Part shown: positions 19,182-26,832 of the stretch, piece after piece
Layout of the letters: the number at the start of each line of letters is the position of its first letter
Position numbering within the stretch: position 1 is the stretch's first letter
Assembly (NCBI RefSeq): GCF_002811475.1
Contig: NZ_NPDL01000006.1
Span: 124,001-188,000, forward strand
Length of the DNA: 64,000 bases
From: Leptospira hartskeerlii
GTDB taxonomy: Bacteria; Spirochaetota; Leptospiria; Leptospirales; Leptospiraceae
Reading direction: 5' to 3'
Notes under the pieces: model-generated
Seen by the model: the letters and a program-made list of their open reading frames with translations, nothing else
Told to the model about the DNA's origin: nothing
The model's database searches: none
Made by a program: the position numbers and the translations under genes

Positions 19182-20210
19182 TTAACGAAGTTGAATCACC
19201 TCCATAACCGAATCTCTTTGGATTTTTATTTCCTTCTCAAGGGTTTGCAAATACATAAAATTTTCGTCCATGTCGACGATCACACCTTCTAACGTCTCAC
19301 CATTGGAAAGTACGACCCTCTCTAATCTTTGATATTCGTTAAATAGATCGTCTTTATTGGAGAAAGATTTTTCGGAATTTCTAGGAATCTCGTCCACAAG
19401 AAGTTCTGAAAATTTAAAACCTAAGTCCTTTTGCTCGGTAGAAGATAGAAAAGTTCTCTGGAATCCTTTTGCCTCTAAACGGATTTTTTGGCCTGGTTCC
19501 AAAACTTGTTCTCCACGGTTAGGATCAATGCTACTCTTTGCTGCAACTCTTCCTTCTAAAACGGAAACGATAGTCCCCTCTTTAAGACTTTCTCTGACTT
19601 CGAATTTTGTTCCTCTGACTTCTACTAAGCCTATTTCAGTTATGATCTTAAATTCGTCTTTTTTAAGATTCTTATGCAGATGGACTAAGATACTTCCATT
19701 ACGAAGTCGGAAAGATTGTTTTCCTTCTTTCATGATCTCGAGCTCTGTAGATTCTTCCAAAATCATACCTTCTCCCTTAGCAATGTTTAGGAAAAGTCTG
19801 GAGCCAGGTTCAGTCTTTAAGATCTGGCCAGAACCTACGGATTCGCCTTCATTTAAAGCCAAAAGTTTTTCGGAATCTGATGAAAATAGGTATCCTTTCC
19901 CGATAATTTTAGTCACGGATATTCCGAGGTCGTTCTTTACAGGGGGAATTTTAGGATTTTGTAAAATTAGAAAGCCGAATGCTCCGATCAAGATCGCAGC
20001 TGCAGAAGCAATAGTGTATAATAACGGTTTTTTAAAGCTAATAACTTTAGAAGCTTGGGCCTTTTCGTAAATTTCCTCGAAAGAAATATTTGAAGGAGGA
20101 GAAACCCAAGATTTGGAAAGCATATCGGACAATTTATCGATAGAAGAACTGAATTCGTTCTTCTCACCTTCGATTGCCTTCCTAATTTTATGTTCGAAAT
20201 TTTCGTCCAT
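19182..20210 (-). CDS. FecR-domain membrane protein, putative anti-sigma factor
   Basis: A 342-residue protein. The N-terminal 65 residues are cytoplasmic and helical (possible sigma-binding region), followed by one transmembrane segment (about 60-82, LLYTIASAAAILIGAFGFLIL). The extracytoplasmic part is FecR-like: LNEGESVGSGQILKT, LVEVRGTKFEV, VSVLEGRVAAKS. The C-terminal 60 residues (NGETLEGVIVDMDENFMYLQ) resemble a small Sm-like or beta-barrel module. It starts 26 bases after the ECF sigma gene and so likely controls it. No TonB-dependent receptor is adjacent, so the classical iron-citrate model does not apply directly. Confidence 0.8.
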   Translation of the reverse strand: MDENFEHKIRKAIEGEKNEFSSSIDKLSDMLSKSWVSPPSNISFEEIYEKAQASKVISFKKPLLYTIASAAAILIGAFGFLILQNPKIPPVKNDLGISVTKIIGKGYLFSSDSEKLLALNEGESVGSGQILKTEPGSRLFLNIAKGEGMILEESTELEIMKEGKQSFRLRNGSILVHLHKNLKKDEFKIITEIGLVEVRGTKFEVRESLKEGTIVSVLEGRVAAKSSIDPNRGEQVLEPGQKIRLEAKGFQRTFLSSTEQKDLGFKFSELLVDEIPRNSEKSFSNKDDLFNEYQRLERVVLSNGETLEGVIVDMDENFMYLQTLEKEIKIQRDSVMEVIQLR

Positions 20211-20236
20211 TCTTCCCTTTAACAGCCTTCTCTGTA

Positions 20237-20761
20237 TTATTCCATCGGCAGAATTTGTTTGTTTTTTGCGATCTCTACGAGTTTTCCGGTCGCCTTCACG
20301 ACCAATCTGGATGCAGTCGCAATCGAGATCCCCATTATATCCGCAATATCAGCCAACGTGTATTTTTCTATATTCTTTAATACTAAAGCGTATCTTTCTC
20401 CTTCTTCTAAGTCGTCCAAACAATCCATCAATCTGGATTCCAAGTCGGAAAGTTCCGTTTTTCTTTCGAAACTTTGTCCTTCTTCTCTGTAAGTTCCCAT
20501 GTCGTCTGTTCCGGATTCTTTCACCGTGGAGAACTTCTTGGCATAGTTGATCGATCGATTTCTCGCGATTGTATATAACAGCTTTAGGGCTTGTTCTTTG
20601 TTTAAGTCGGAATTGGAATACTTCTTAAAAAAATTAAGAAAGGTATCCTGCATTAGGTCAGAGGCGGTTTCTGGATTTCCGGTATACTTATACAAGAAAT
20701 CAAAAATTCTCCCGTTGGATTCCCGATACAGGGTTTCCATAAAATCTTTTCGGGATGCCAT
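20237..20761 (-). CDS. ECF-type RNA polymerase sigma factor
   Basis: A 174-residue sigma-70 family protein with only regions 2 and 4. Region 2 spans about 10-80 (DFLYKYTGNPETASDLMQDTFLNFF, ARNRSINYAKK); region 4 spans about 110-160 (LEEGERYALVLKNIEKYTLADIA with helix-turn-helix ISIATASRLVVKA). Followed by its likely anti-sigma factor. Autoregulation is usual for such pairs, but I could not identify a convincing duplicate promoter motif upstream of this gene. What activates it is unknown. Confidence 0.88.
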   Translation of the reverse strand: MASRKDFMETLYRESNGRIFDFLYKYTGNPETASDLMQDTFLNFFKKYSNSDLNKEQALKLLYTIARNRSINYAKKFSTVKESGTDDMGTYREEGQSFERKTELSDLESRLMDCLDDLEEGERYALVLKNIEKYTLADIADIMGISIATASRLVVKATGKLVEIAKNKQILPME

Positions 20762-21189
20762 TACACAAAGATTCCAACTTGAAACGCTAATTCAAGTAAT
20801 TTCCGGCGGCTGTTCTAAACTATACCCTTTTCTCCTCTTCGCGAACGGGCTTTGATAGAGATAACATATCGGGTCCGACTTTTTTACATAGAGGAGAAAA
20901 ATTTGTAGGAAGGTTTACATTTTTTCTACTCTTCAATTTTAGAAAAGGAGAAGAAGGTGCCTTCTAAAAATAGATCTACCCGAGTTCAGGGAGAATCCGT
21001 TCGGCAGTAGGATTGAAATCGAGTTTTGTAGTAACTTCGACGAAAGAAGAGAGGAATCTCCCCGGCCAGTCGAAGTTACTACATTTAGTGGAATACACTA
21101 CTCAAATATGAGACATAATTCTGAATTCTCAAATCCTCCAGATCCTTCTCAATTGTACCGATAGAATTTGTATCAACAACTTAAACCCA
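20762..21189. other. Intergenic region (428 bp) carrying repeat copy B
   Basis: Separates the ECF sigma gene from the small exported protein at 21190. It holds inverted-repeat copy B (21024-21083). Upstream of it is an A/T-rich stretch with AGGAGAAAAAT and AAAAGGAGAAGAAGG at 20890-20955, which look like ribosome sites but are followed by no sustained reading frame. Otherwise I see nothing coding. Confidence 0.5.
21024..21083. repeat. Inverted-repeat element, copy B (60 bp, perfect 15-bp arms)
   Basis: Left arm TTTTGTAGTAACTTCGAC (21024-21041) faces GTCGAAGTTACTACA (21069-21083). The 15-bp arms are perfectly complementary. The 27-base interior contains a small hairpin GAGA-GGAA-TCTC. This is the cleanest copy of the family and can form a 15-bp stem in DNA or RNA. 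Confidence 0.8.
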
Positions 21190-21504
21190 ATGAAAATGAG
21201 TCGAACCCTTCCAGTCCTAGCCTTTTTTGTAGTAACTTCGACACTTTTATACTCCCCAGTTCTCCATCCATCTCCAGAAGCTTCCTTCCCCAACGAAACT
21301 CCTGAATCAAAACCTCTCTTAAGAGTACTTCCAGCTTTCAGGAAAGAAGAATGCGACTGGGCAATTCGTTGGGACGTATGCCTTAAATGTGTTTCGAGTA
21401 GATACAGATACGCACAAAGGATACATTTTTATCCTTCTGGATTGTATAGAGAACATGGATGTTATTCTGAGGAGAAAGGTTTCTTTTTGATAAAAGAAGA
21501 TTAG
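21190..21504 (+). CDS. Small exported protein, unknown function
   Basis: A 104-residue protein with an apparent signal peptide (MKMSRTLPVLAFFVV...) and a mature part with four Cys (CDW, CLKC, HGC), suggesting disulphides in the periplasm. Not recognised. No good ribosome site precedes the ATG at 21190 or the alternative at 21196, so expression is less certain. A perfect dispersed-repeat arm (21228-21242) encodes FVVTST of the signal peptide core. A strong terminator follows directly. Confidence 0.55.
   Translation: MKMSRTLPVLAFFVVTSTLLYSPVLHPSPEASFPNETPESKPLLRVLPAFRKEECDWAIRWDVCLKCVSSRYRYAQRIHFYPSGLYREHGCYSEEKGFFLIKED
21228..21242 (+). repeat. Single repeat arm inside a signal-peptide coding region
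   Basis: TGTAGTAACTTCGAC, identical to the left arm of copy B, 145 bases downstream of copy B's right arm. It is read in frame as part of the hydrophobic core of the small exported protein. Confidence 0.7.
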
Positions 21505-21511
21505 GCAGTAA

Positions 21512-21543
21512 ATAAAGAGCCGGAAGGACCCGGCCCTTTATTA
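21512..21543. terminator. Bidirectional intrinsic terminator
   Basis: AATAAAGAGCCGG, a 6-base loop, then CCGGCCCTTTATT: a 13-bp stem with one mismatch, flanked by A/T-rich sequence on both sides. It sits between two convergent genes ending at 21504 and 21551, so it can end both transcripts. Confidence 0.85.
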
Positions 21544-21550
21544 TTAGAAA

Positions 21551-21829
21551 TTACTTCTTACAAGTAGCTAAGGCTGCCAGTGTTTTAGAAGATTTTAAAC
21601 AAGTAAGATCGTATTTGCCAGTCATACACTCTTTGAGTAGATGAGCGGAAATTTGACCTTGCATAGCTTTCAGTTTTTCTGCCTGCTCAGGAGTTTGACC
21701 AACAGCAAGGTTAGAAATCAATTCATTTACAACTGGATCACATTCTGCTTGGCTCACTTTCGCTCCGCCGCAAGAAATAAGACCTGCAAAAATTAGAATT
21801 GTAAGGATCGAAAAAAACGTGTTTTTCAT
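21551..21829 (-). CDS. Small lipoprotein of a Leptospira-type family
   Basis: A 92-residue protein with a lipoprotein signal peptide: MKNTFFSI, hydrophobic core, lipobox GLISC with Gly at +2. The mature part is helical with Cys residues (AECDP, LKECM, LTCLK, ATCKK) that likely form disulphides. It resembles short Leptospira lipoproteins of about 90-100 residues (possibly the TIGR04454 group; recalled, not verified). Role unknown. The Gly after the Cys does not argue for inner-membrane retention. Confidence 0.7.
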   Translation of the reverse strand: MKNTFFSILTILIFAGLISCGGAKVSQAECDPVVNELISNLAVGQTPEQAEKLKAMQGQISAHLLKECMTGKYDLTCLKSSKTLAALATCKK

Positions 21830-21982
21830 GCAAAGACCTCTGCGAATTTTTAACTCTATGTCGCCAATATTAGCCTCGAGTTGAACCTCTAACTAGATAA
21901 GATCGAAAAATTCCAAAACCTTGGACAATTCCGACAGTTTAACGACGAAGGCCATTCTAATGACTCCCATTCTATAGAAAAG

Positions 21983-23884
21983 TTATTTTTTAGTCGGGAA
22001 AATCGTTATGCCGTAATAGGAAACTGACTTTTCTCCTTTGAAGGTAAGGACTCTTTTTTTGGAGTCGAATTTCCAGCTTCCCGCGTTTACCAGTACTTCG
22101 AAACCTTTTCCGTAATGAATTTCAGGAAGAAAAATCTCTGCTACTGGAATTTCATCTCCTTCTTTTTGAAAGGAATATTTGAACATTGATTTTTCCATAT
22201 CAAAACTGATCGCTTCCGGATTTCCTTTAGTTCGGATCGGATAAGGCCTGGAGAATGCTCTAACGGCCCTTCCCCCATCTTCATCTATACTTTTAGGAGT
22301 ATCCAAAGAATAGAGTGAAAGATCTTCTTCATTCCATCTATCACCTAAACTGTGAGTATTATCAGGAGTATAATTCCAAAGAGTATAATGTACGAAATTT
22401 TTCTCGATAGAAGTTATGATACGATGTAAAGAAGCCTCTAAGTGAGAATAATTTTTTGTTCTAAACGCCAAACGTCCGTTCATATCCATCGGGATCCCAG
22501 TTTCTCCGATTACCGTAGGACAGTTATTCATCTTCTTAATAGAAACTTCTTTGATCATTCTGATCGTGTCTTCGTAAGCCTTCTCCACATTCTTCTTTCC
22601 GAATATTGGGACCTGCTTGAAAATATGGACTCCAAACCAAGGAATAAAACGTTTGAACATCAAAACGGAAACATCGTACCAGTGAGTCGCGTTGATTACA
22701 GCTCCTTCTCCTTTTTTTGGTTTTTCGTTCCAGTCCAATTCTAAACTTCCTGGATCTGATTCGATGAAGATGGAGAATTTTTTCTGAACAGATTGTATTC
22801 TTGTTTTGAATCTTTTGATAAAAGGAAGCATGAACTCAGGGTAGAATTCTATCTTTCTTCCTCTATATTTATTAAAATAATCGGGACGAAGTAACATTGG
22901 AGCTCCATTCGGGTCGTAATCCCAAACTCCATGTTGTCTCCAGATACAATGTTTTCCTTCCTGCCATAAAGGAATAGACTTAGTATTTAACTTAGTTTTT
23001 CCTAAATTGAATCCGGTAAACCCGAGCATATACGCATTATTTGCTCTTACAGTTCTTCCTTCGGACAAAAACATTTCTTGGAAAGGAGAAGTAGTCAGAA
23101 TTTTTCCAAAACCAAGTCCGGAAAATTCTCCTATATTTTTTTTACCGATCCATCCAGGAGAAGGTTCATTCAAAGAATCGAATCCTAAAACGTTTTTGTA
23201 TTTAGCGACCTTCTTCGCTATTTTACACATCGCTTCTATATAATGATCTTGTAAGAAAGTTTCTACATTCTTTCCGCGAATGGAAAGTTTAGGCGCGAAT
23301 GTTTTTCCTCCGAAGAATAGAGTAAACATTGTCGCACAGGCATACTTCTGATAGTTCAAAGGCCAGGACATTCTTTTGTAATTCCTACCTTGAAAGTGAT
23401 GAACGATCGCAGTATCGGAATCTTTAATATTCTCAATATTCATTCCGACTTCTTCCAAAGTCCAACCTGGCGCGCCATCTCCTCCTGTGAATCTGGACCA
23501 AACATCTTGGTGAGGATCTATAAAAACGTAGAATCCTTTTTTGTCGGCAAGTGCCACCATTCTTTCAATATAATCTAAATATGCTTGGTCGTATTTGCCT
23601 GGACCTAAATGTTCCACTGCCTCCCAAGTAACAAGAAAGCGAAGAAAGTTAAATCCCCACTTCCTCAATCGATCTAAATGTTCAGAAGCTTCCTTCTCTT
23701 CTAAAGGTCTTCCTACGAAGGAAACTTTTCTGTGATCATGAAATGTTAAGGATTGATCGAAATGTGTGGTTCCATCCGGTTTGAATGGAAGTTTGGAACT
23801 TCCTGAAAGATTTACTCCTCTTAATTGGAGAATATATCCTTCCGAATCTATAAAATTTCCGTCTTCTACCTTGATTTCCAGCAT
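21983..23884 (-). CDS. Glycoside hydrolase family 5 (glucosylceramidase/endoglycoceramidase-like)
   Basis: A 633-residue retaining glycosidase. The TIM-barrel begins with LRGVNLSGSSK; the acid/base Glu is in SLNEPSPGW (about residue 240) and the nucleophile Glu in VIGETGIPMDM (about 462). VFIDPHQDVWSRFTGGDGAPGW is very like fungal and bacterial GH5 enzymes acting on glycolipids (EGCrP/EGCase). A beta-sandwich C-terminus follows (about 555-633). No signal peptide is visible, suggesting intracellular action like EGCrP-type glucosylceramidases. The patatin-like lipase gene ends 6 bases upstream, so the pair may degrade glycolipids together (inference). Confidence 0.82.
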   Translation of the reverse strand: MLEIKVEDGNFIDSEGYILQLRGVNLSGSSKLPFKPDGTTHFDQSLTFHDHRKVSFVGRPLEEKEASEHLDRLRKWGFNFLRFLVTWEAVEHLGPGKYDQAYLDYIERMVALADKKGFYVFIDPHQDVWSRFTGGDGAPGWTLEEVGMNIENIKDSDTAIVHHFQGRNYKRMSWPLNYQKYACATMFTLFFGGKTFAPKLSIRGKNVETFLQDHYIEAMCKIAKKVAKYKNVLGFDSLNEPSPGWIGKKNIGEFSGLGFGKILTTSPFQEMFLSEGRTVRANNAYMLGFTGFNLGKTKLNTKSIPLWQEGKHCIWRQHGVWDYDPNGAPMLLRPDYFNKYRGRKIEFYPEFMLPFIKRFKTRIQSVQKKFSIFIESDPGSLELDWNEKPKKGEGAVINATHWYDVSVLMFKRFIPWFGVHIFKQVPIFGKKNVEKAYEDTIRMIKEVSIKKMNNCPTVIGETGIPMDMNGRLAFRTKNYSHLEASLHRIITSIEKNFVHYTLWNYTPDNTHSLGDRWNEEDLSLYSLDTPKSIDEDGGRAVRAFSRPYPIRTKGNPEAISFDMEKSMFKYSFQKEGDEIPVAEIFLPEIHYGKGFEVLVNAGSWKFDSKKRVLTFKGEKSVSYYGITIFPTKK

Positions 23885-23890
23885 TGGATC

Positions 23891-24775
23891 TTAATCTTCC
23901 CCGAATTGGATTTTAGCATCTTCGTATCCGCGGCTGATCAGATAGTCCGCTTGTACTTGAGAAAAATTTAATATACTTCCGAAACCGAGAGAGGTTCTCG
24001 GTCCGATCACTCTGATCTTATAATCCGTTTTTTCAGGTTCGGAGAAAGATAATAATGATTTAGTGAACCCCTTCTTCTTATTATCCTTTTGTTTTTTTTG
24101 GTATTGTAGATTTGCCATGATTGTTTGGAAAGATCCGATCAAAGAAAGTTCGAATACCCTTTCGAGTCCGTCTCTTCTATTCCTTGGAAGTCCCATATTC
24201 ACTCCTCCCACAGGAGACAACAATACTACTACTATCTCTTTTGCGCCTCTTTCTACCGCAGGGAGGATCGGAACGTTTGCCATCACTCCCCCATCCCAAT
24301 GAGGTTTTCCATCCACATACTGCCAAGGGAAGATCAGAGGTATGGCGGAAGAAGCCATCACATGTTCTATATCTATATCCTTATTCCCAAAAAAGACCAA
24401 CTCTGCAGTCAGTATATTAACCGCGGTAATGATGATCTCCATCGGATTTTTTCGCATATTACGAAAATCTAATTGAGAATAGAGTAGATACTTTAAAGGA
24501 GTTGTGTCTGCAAGCGGAGAAAATCTACGAAAGATCAGATCCAGAAAATCATTCCAGATGGAATATTTCATTACCTTCTGGATTTCGATGGATTTCCAAA
24601 GATCTACGATCTTTGCTGCATCCATTCCGCAACCCAAGGCGGAAGCTGTGATCGCACCCACGGAAGTTCCGCAGACTACATCCGGTTTAAATCCGATTTC
24701 TTCTAAATATTTTAGGACCCCGGCATGATATGCGCCTCGAGCGCCTCCACCGGATAATACTAAAGCCCGCTTCAT
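23891..24775 (-). CDS. Patatin-like phospholipase
   Basis: A 294-residue serine acyl hydrolase. Oxyanion loop GGGARGAYHAGVLK near residue 8, nucleophile Ser in GTSVGA (about 40) and catalytic Asp in WDGGVMANVP (about 165) form the Ser-Asp dyad. No signal peptide; RssA/YlbK-like size. It may hydrolyse acyl chains of phospholipids. It is directly upstream of the GH5 gene with a 6-base gap, so likely one operon. The upstream region carries repeat copy C and a structured segment. Confidence 0.88.
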   Translation of the reverse strand: MKRALVLSGGGARGAYHAGVLKYLEEIGFKPDVVCGTSVGAITASALGCGMDAAKIVDLWKSIEIQKVMKYSIWNDFLDLIFRRFSPLADTTPLKYLLYSQLDFRNMRKNPMEIIITAVNILTAELVFFGNKDIDIEHVMASSAIPLIFPWQYVDGKPHWDGGVMANVPILPAVERGAKEIVVVLLSPVGGVNMGLPRNRRDGLERVFELSLIGSFQTIMANLQYQKKQKDNKKKGFTKSLLSFSEPEKTDYKIRVIGPRTSLGFGSILNFSQVQADYLISRGYEDAKIQFGED

Positions 24776-24850
24776 TCCAAATAAGGTCCTGCCGGAGTCA
24801 GTCTTAGGTTTCGCAGGTAAATTTCAAGGCGGAATATTGATTTGGAAGTT

Positions 24851-24967
24851 TGTAGTATCTTCGACAATTTCTACGCGAGTTCGTATTACCCAGATATAAC
24901 TAGCTAATATTGGCTTAGAATTTGGAAGAATGGATGGGGTTCCTAAATCAGCGTCGAAGTTACTACA
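24851..24967. repeat. Inverted-repeat element, copy C (117 bp)
   Basis: Left arm TGTAGTATCTTCGAC (24851-24865) faces right arm GTCGAAGTTACTACA (24953-24967), 14 of 15 positions complementary. The 87-base interior is not similar to those of copies A or B, so the arms rather than the interior define the family. Confidence 0.75.
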
Positions 24968-25097
24968 GATTTAGCATCAGGGAATTCCCCTCGCATAGTA
25001 ACATCTAAAAAGGAAGAAATTAAAACCTTCTGAGTGTCTGCGTCTAGCTATGCTAAATGCCCGAAAGTGACCAATTCTCGGAACTCAGAAAGGCCAG

Positions 25098-25237
25098 TGG
25101 TCTGATGGTATTGCAATAGGTCCAAGAGGGCCTTTTTGCAGGGGCCTGGGCTATTGCTCAGCCACCTCACAGGTCATTTTCTTGCTGCAACTGTCGCTAC
25201 TCAACTAAACCACCTCCTTTAACGTGTGGCCAGACCA
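25098..25237 (-). ncRNA. Candidate structured RNA or leader, strand tentatively minus
   Basis: Complementary pairs: GCAATAG (25113-25119) with CTATTGC (25151-25157), enclosing GGCC/GGCC (25129-25132 and 25143-25146); TGGTCTG (25098-25104) with CAGACCA (25231-25237) closing the whole; and CAGC/GCTG around an ACCT-CAC-AGGT hairpin at about 25159-25187. The segment is GC-richer than its surroundings. It does not match tmRNA, RNase P, SRP or cobalamin riboswitch signatures that I know. A minus-strand promoter at 25234-25261 supports that orientation, but the outermost stem would then straddle the -10 region. Confidence 0.4.
25151..25204 (-). CDS. Possible 17-residue leader peptide or micro-protein
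   Basis: A TTG-started frame encoding MSSDSCSKKMTCEVAEQ, with a near-perfect ribosome site AAAGGAGG (25213-25220) 8 bases upstream. Its TAG stop lies inside the GCAATAG/CTATTGC hairpin stem, an arrangement reminiscent of translation-coupled leaders. It is about 375 bases upstream of the patatin gene. It could be chance: the frame is very short and no homologue is known to me. Confidence 0.35.
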   Translation of the reverse strand: MSSDSCSKKMTCEVAEQ

Positions 25238-25261
25238 TATTCTGTCGCATTAAAAAGTCAA
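25234..25261 (-). promoter_or_regulatory. Predicted sigma-70-like promoter
   Basis: On the minus strand TTGACT (25256-25261) and TATGGT (25234-25239) are separated by 16 bases. Transcription would start near 25227 and run through the micro-ORF and hairpins toward the patatin gene. It lies just past the MFS stop codon, where TCCGT-A7-ACGGA could act as a weak end of the MFS transcript. Confidence 0.5.
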
Positions 25262-25313
25262 GAAATGTCCGTATTTTTTTACGGATTTCAGAAACAAGTT
25301 TCCAAAGTGTAAC

Positions 25314-26534
25314 TTAGGAAACTATTTTCACCTTTCTGGACAGATAGAGAGCGAGAAGATTGAAACCGATCGCAAAGTAACCTACTATATCAAATCTTTC
25401 GAAAGTTCCATTCGGTAATTGGATTAGGATCGCTCCTGCAAGAAGAGCTCCGATACCGGTGGCTACACTCTGTAAACTAGAATTCACAGACATAAAACTT
25501 CCCCTCACCTCAGGCCGAATGGCAGAAGTTAACATTGCCATAGAAGGAATAACCCGACCGGATACTAGGACCATAAAAACTGTCGTAACTCCGAGGGCCA
25601 TGTACACAGGCAGATCCTTAGGTAAATGAGTGATAGCAAGAATAGGAAATAAGGCGAGAAGAACTAGGATCAGAAAAACCTTATGTTTCCCGAACTTATC
25701 CGACATGAATCCTACGATCCAAGAAGAAACAAAAGTGCAAATCCCTCCGATCTCGTAGATATGGCTGACCTGAGTCTTGGAAAAGCCCATATTCCTTTCC
25801 ATAAAAACAGCTATCGAAGTTACGACAGTAAATCCACCCAAGATTACGCTCATAAAAAACGCTAGAGCCACCAAGTGATCTCTTTTCGAAAGCACGCTAA
25901 TTAGCTGACTGAAATCCGCCACCTTCTGCTTTTCCATTTTAGAAGGAATGCTAGGTAAATAAAGAATGGCCAGAACCAGGACCGGAAGCCCGAGGATCAC
26001 AATAAATGCAAAGGTATAATTCCAACCGGAACTCATCGCAATTCTGATACCTGTAGGAACTCCTAACACTGATGCAGCGGAGAATGCGCCCATTACTCCC
26101 CCCATCGCCTTCCCTCTCTTTTCTATCGGAAAAACGTCACCTATAATGGAAAGGACCACACCGCTGATCATTCCTCCGAAAATTCCCGCAGTGATCCTTG
26201 CAAAAAGAAGAAAAGAATATGTATCTGCAATCGCGCAGAGCGCAGTTCCTACTAAAAACCCCACATATAAAAAGATTGCAGCAGACTTACGATTGAAACG
26301 ATCGATAAAGTTAGCTCCAATCAAAGCAGCAATCGCTGCGGCAAAAGAATAAGAAGAAAGTACCAAAGAGAACATTGCGGTATCGATCTGGAACTGCTTC
26401 AAAAAATAATCCTGAAGCGGAAACATGATCATAAAATCCATGATATTGGTGAACTGAATACTCGCGAGCAGCAAGATCAGAAACAATTCATGACGAACCA
26501 TTTTTGTCCGAGGAAGTGAAGCTACGGATTCCAT
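25314..26534 (-). CDS. Major facilitator superfamily transporter
   Basis: A 406-residue, 12-helix inner-membrane transporter of the drug/sugar efflux (AraJ-like DHA1) type. The loop 2-3 motif reads GANFIDRFNRKSAAI (motif A) and motif C-like residues are present in AFSAASVLGVPTGI. The second half has the repeated motif GFMSDKFGKHKVFL. Substrate unknown. A near-match to the repeat arm (25813-25827, two mismatches) encodes TVVTS and may be coincidence. A 7-bp inverted repeat abuts the start codon, possibly an operator. No dedicated regulator gene is adjacent. Confidence 0.85.
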   Translation of the reverse strand: MESVASLPRTKMVRHELFLILLLASIQFTNIMDFMIMFPLQDYFLKQFQIDTAMFSLVLSSYSFAAAIAALIGANFIDRFNRKSAAIFLYVGFLVGTALCAIADTYSFLLFARITAGIFGGMISGVVLSIIGDVFPIEKRGKAMGGVMGAFSAASVLGVPTGIRIAMSSGWNYTFAFIVILGLPVLVLAILYLPSIPSKMEKQKVADFSQLISVLSKRDHLVALAFFMSVILGGFTVVTSIAVFMERNMGFSKTQVSHIYEIGGICTFVSSWIVGFMSDKFGKHKVFLILVLLALFPILAITHLPKDLPVYMALGVTTVFMVLVSGRVIPSMAMLTSAIRPEVRGSFMSVNSSLQSVATGIGALLAGAILIQLPNGTFERFDIVGYFAIGFNLLALYLSRKVKIVS

Positions 26535-26536
26535 AT

Positions 26537-26561
26537 ACTTACCAGATTTTTTTAGGTAAGT
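26537..26561 (-). promoter_or_regulatory. Inverted repeat at the MFS start, possible operator
   Basis: ACTTACC (26537-26543) and GGTAAGT (26555-26561) are perfect complements around an A/T-rich 11-base centre, ending 2 bases before the ATG on the minus strand. It overlaps the position of the ribosome site, so it may instead be an mRNA hairpin that limits translation. Confidence 0.4.
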
Positions 26562-26832
26562 TATAAAGAGATAAATTTTTAGAAGTTCCGTATTTTACTC
26601 ATATAAATTTATTCATGTAAAGTTTGGAAACTAAATAGATTCAGACTATTCGTCTAGAACTAAGTTCAAGAAATTTCTAAGATTACAAATGCGGGTTTCA
26701 ATGACGAATCGGCACCCAAGTTTATTTCCACACTAGGTAAATAATTTTCCGATTTTTGTTACTAGGATTTTTAACTTCCTTTCTTTGAAGCGTATAAACC
26801 TAAATCTTCATCCGTCTATCTGAATATCCGCT

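Larger units (their letters stand above)
24776..25313. other. Intergenic region (538 bp): repeat copy C and a structured segment
   Basis: Between the patatin gene start and the MFS gene end, both on the minus strand. It holds inverted-repeat copy C (24851-24967), and at 25090-25261 a GC-richer segment with several complementary stretches, a possible minus-strand promoter and a 17-codon reading frame, described separately. I see no larger gene. Confidence 0.6.

Noticed and set aside
25090..25240. Resemblance to a cobalamin riboswitch (CCAGTGG, CAGACC stretches)
   Set aside because: The conserved B12-box and core segments of the class are absent and no B12-related gene lies downstream on either strand.
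25813..25827. Repeat-arm match inside the MFS gene
   Set aside because: Two mismatches and no partner; it may be chance within a Val/Thr-rich helix, so it is not listed as a firm copy.
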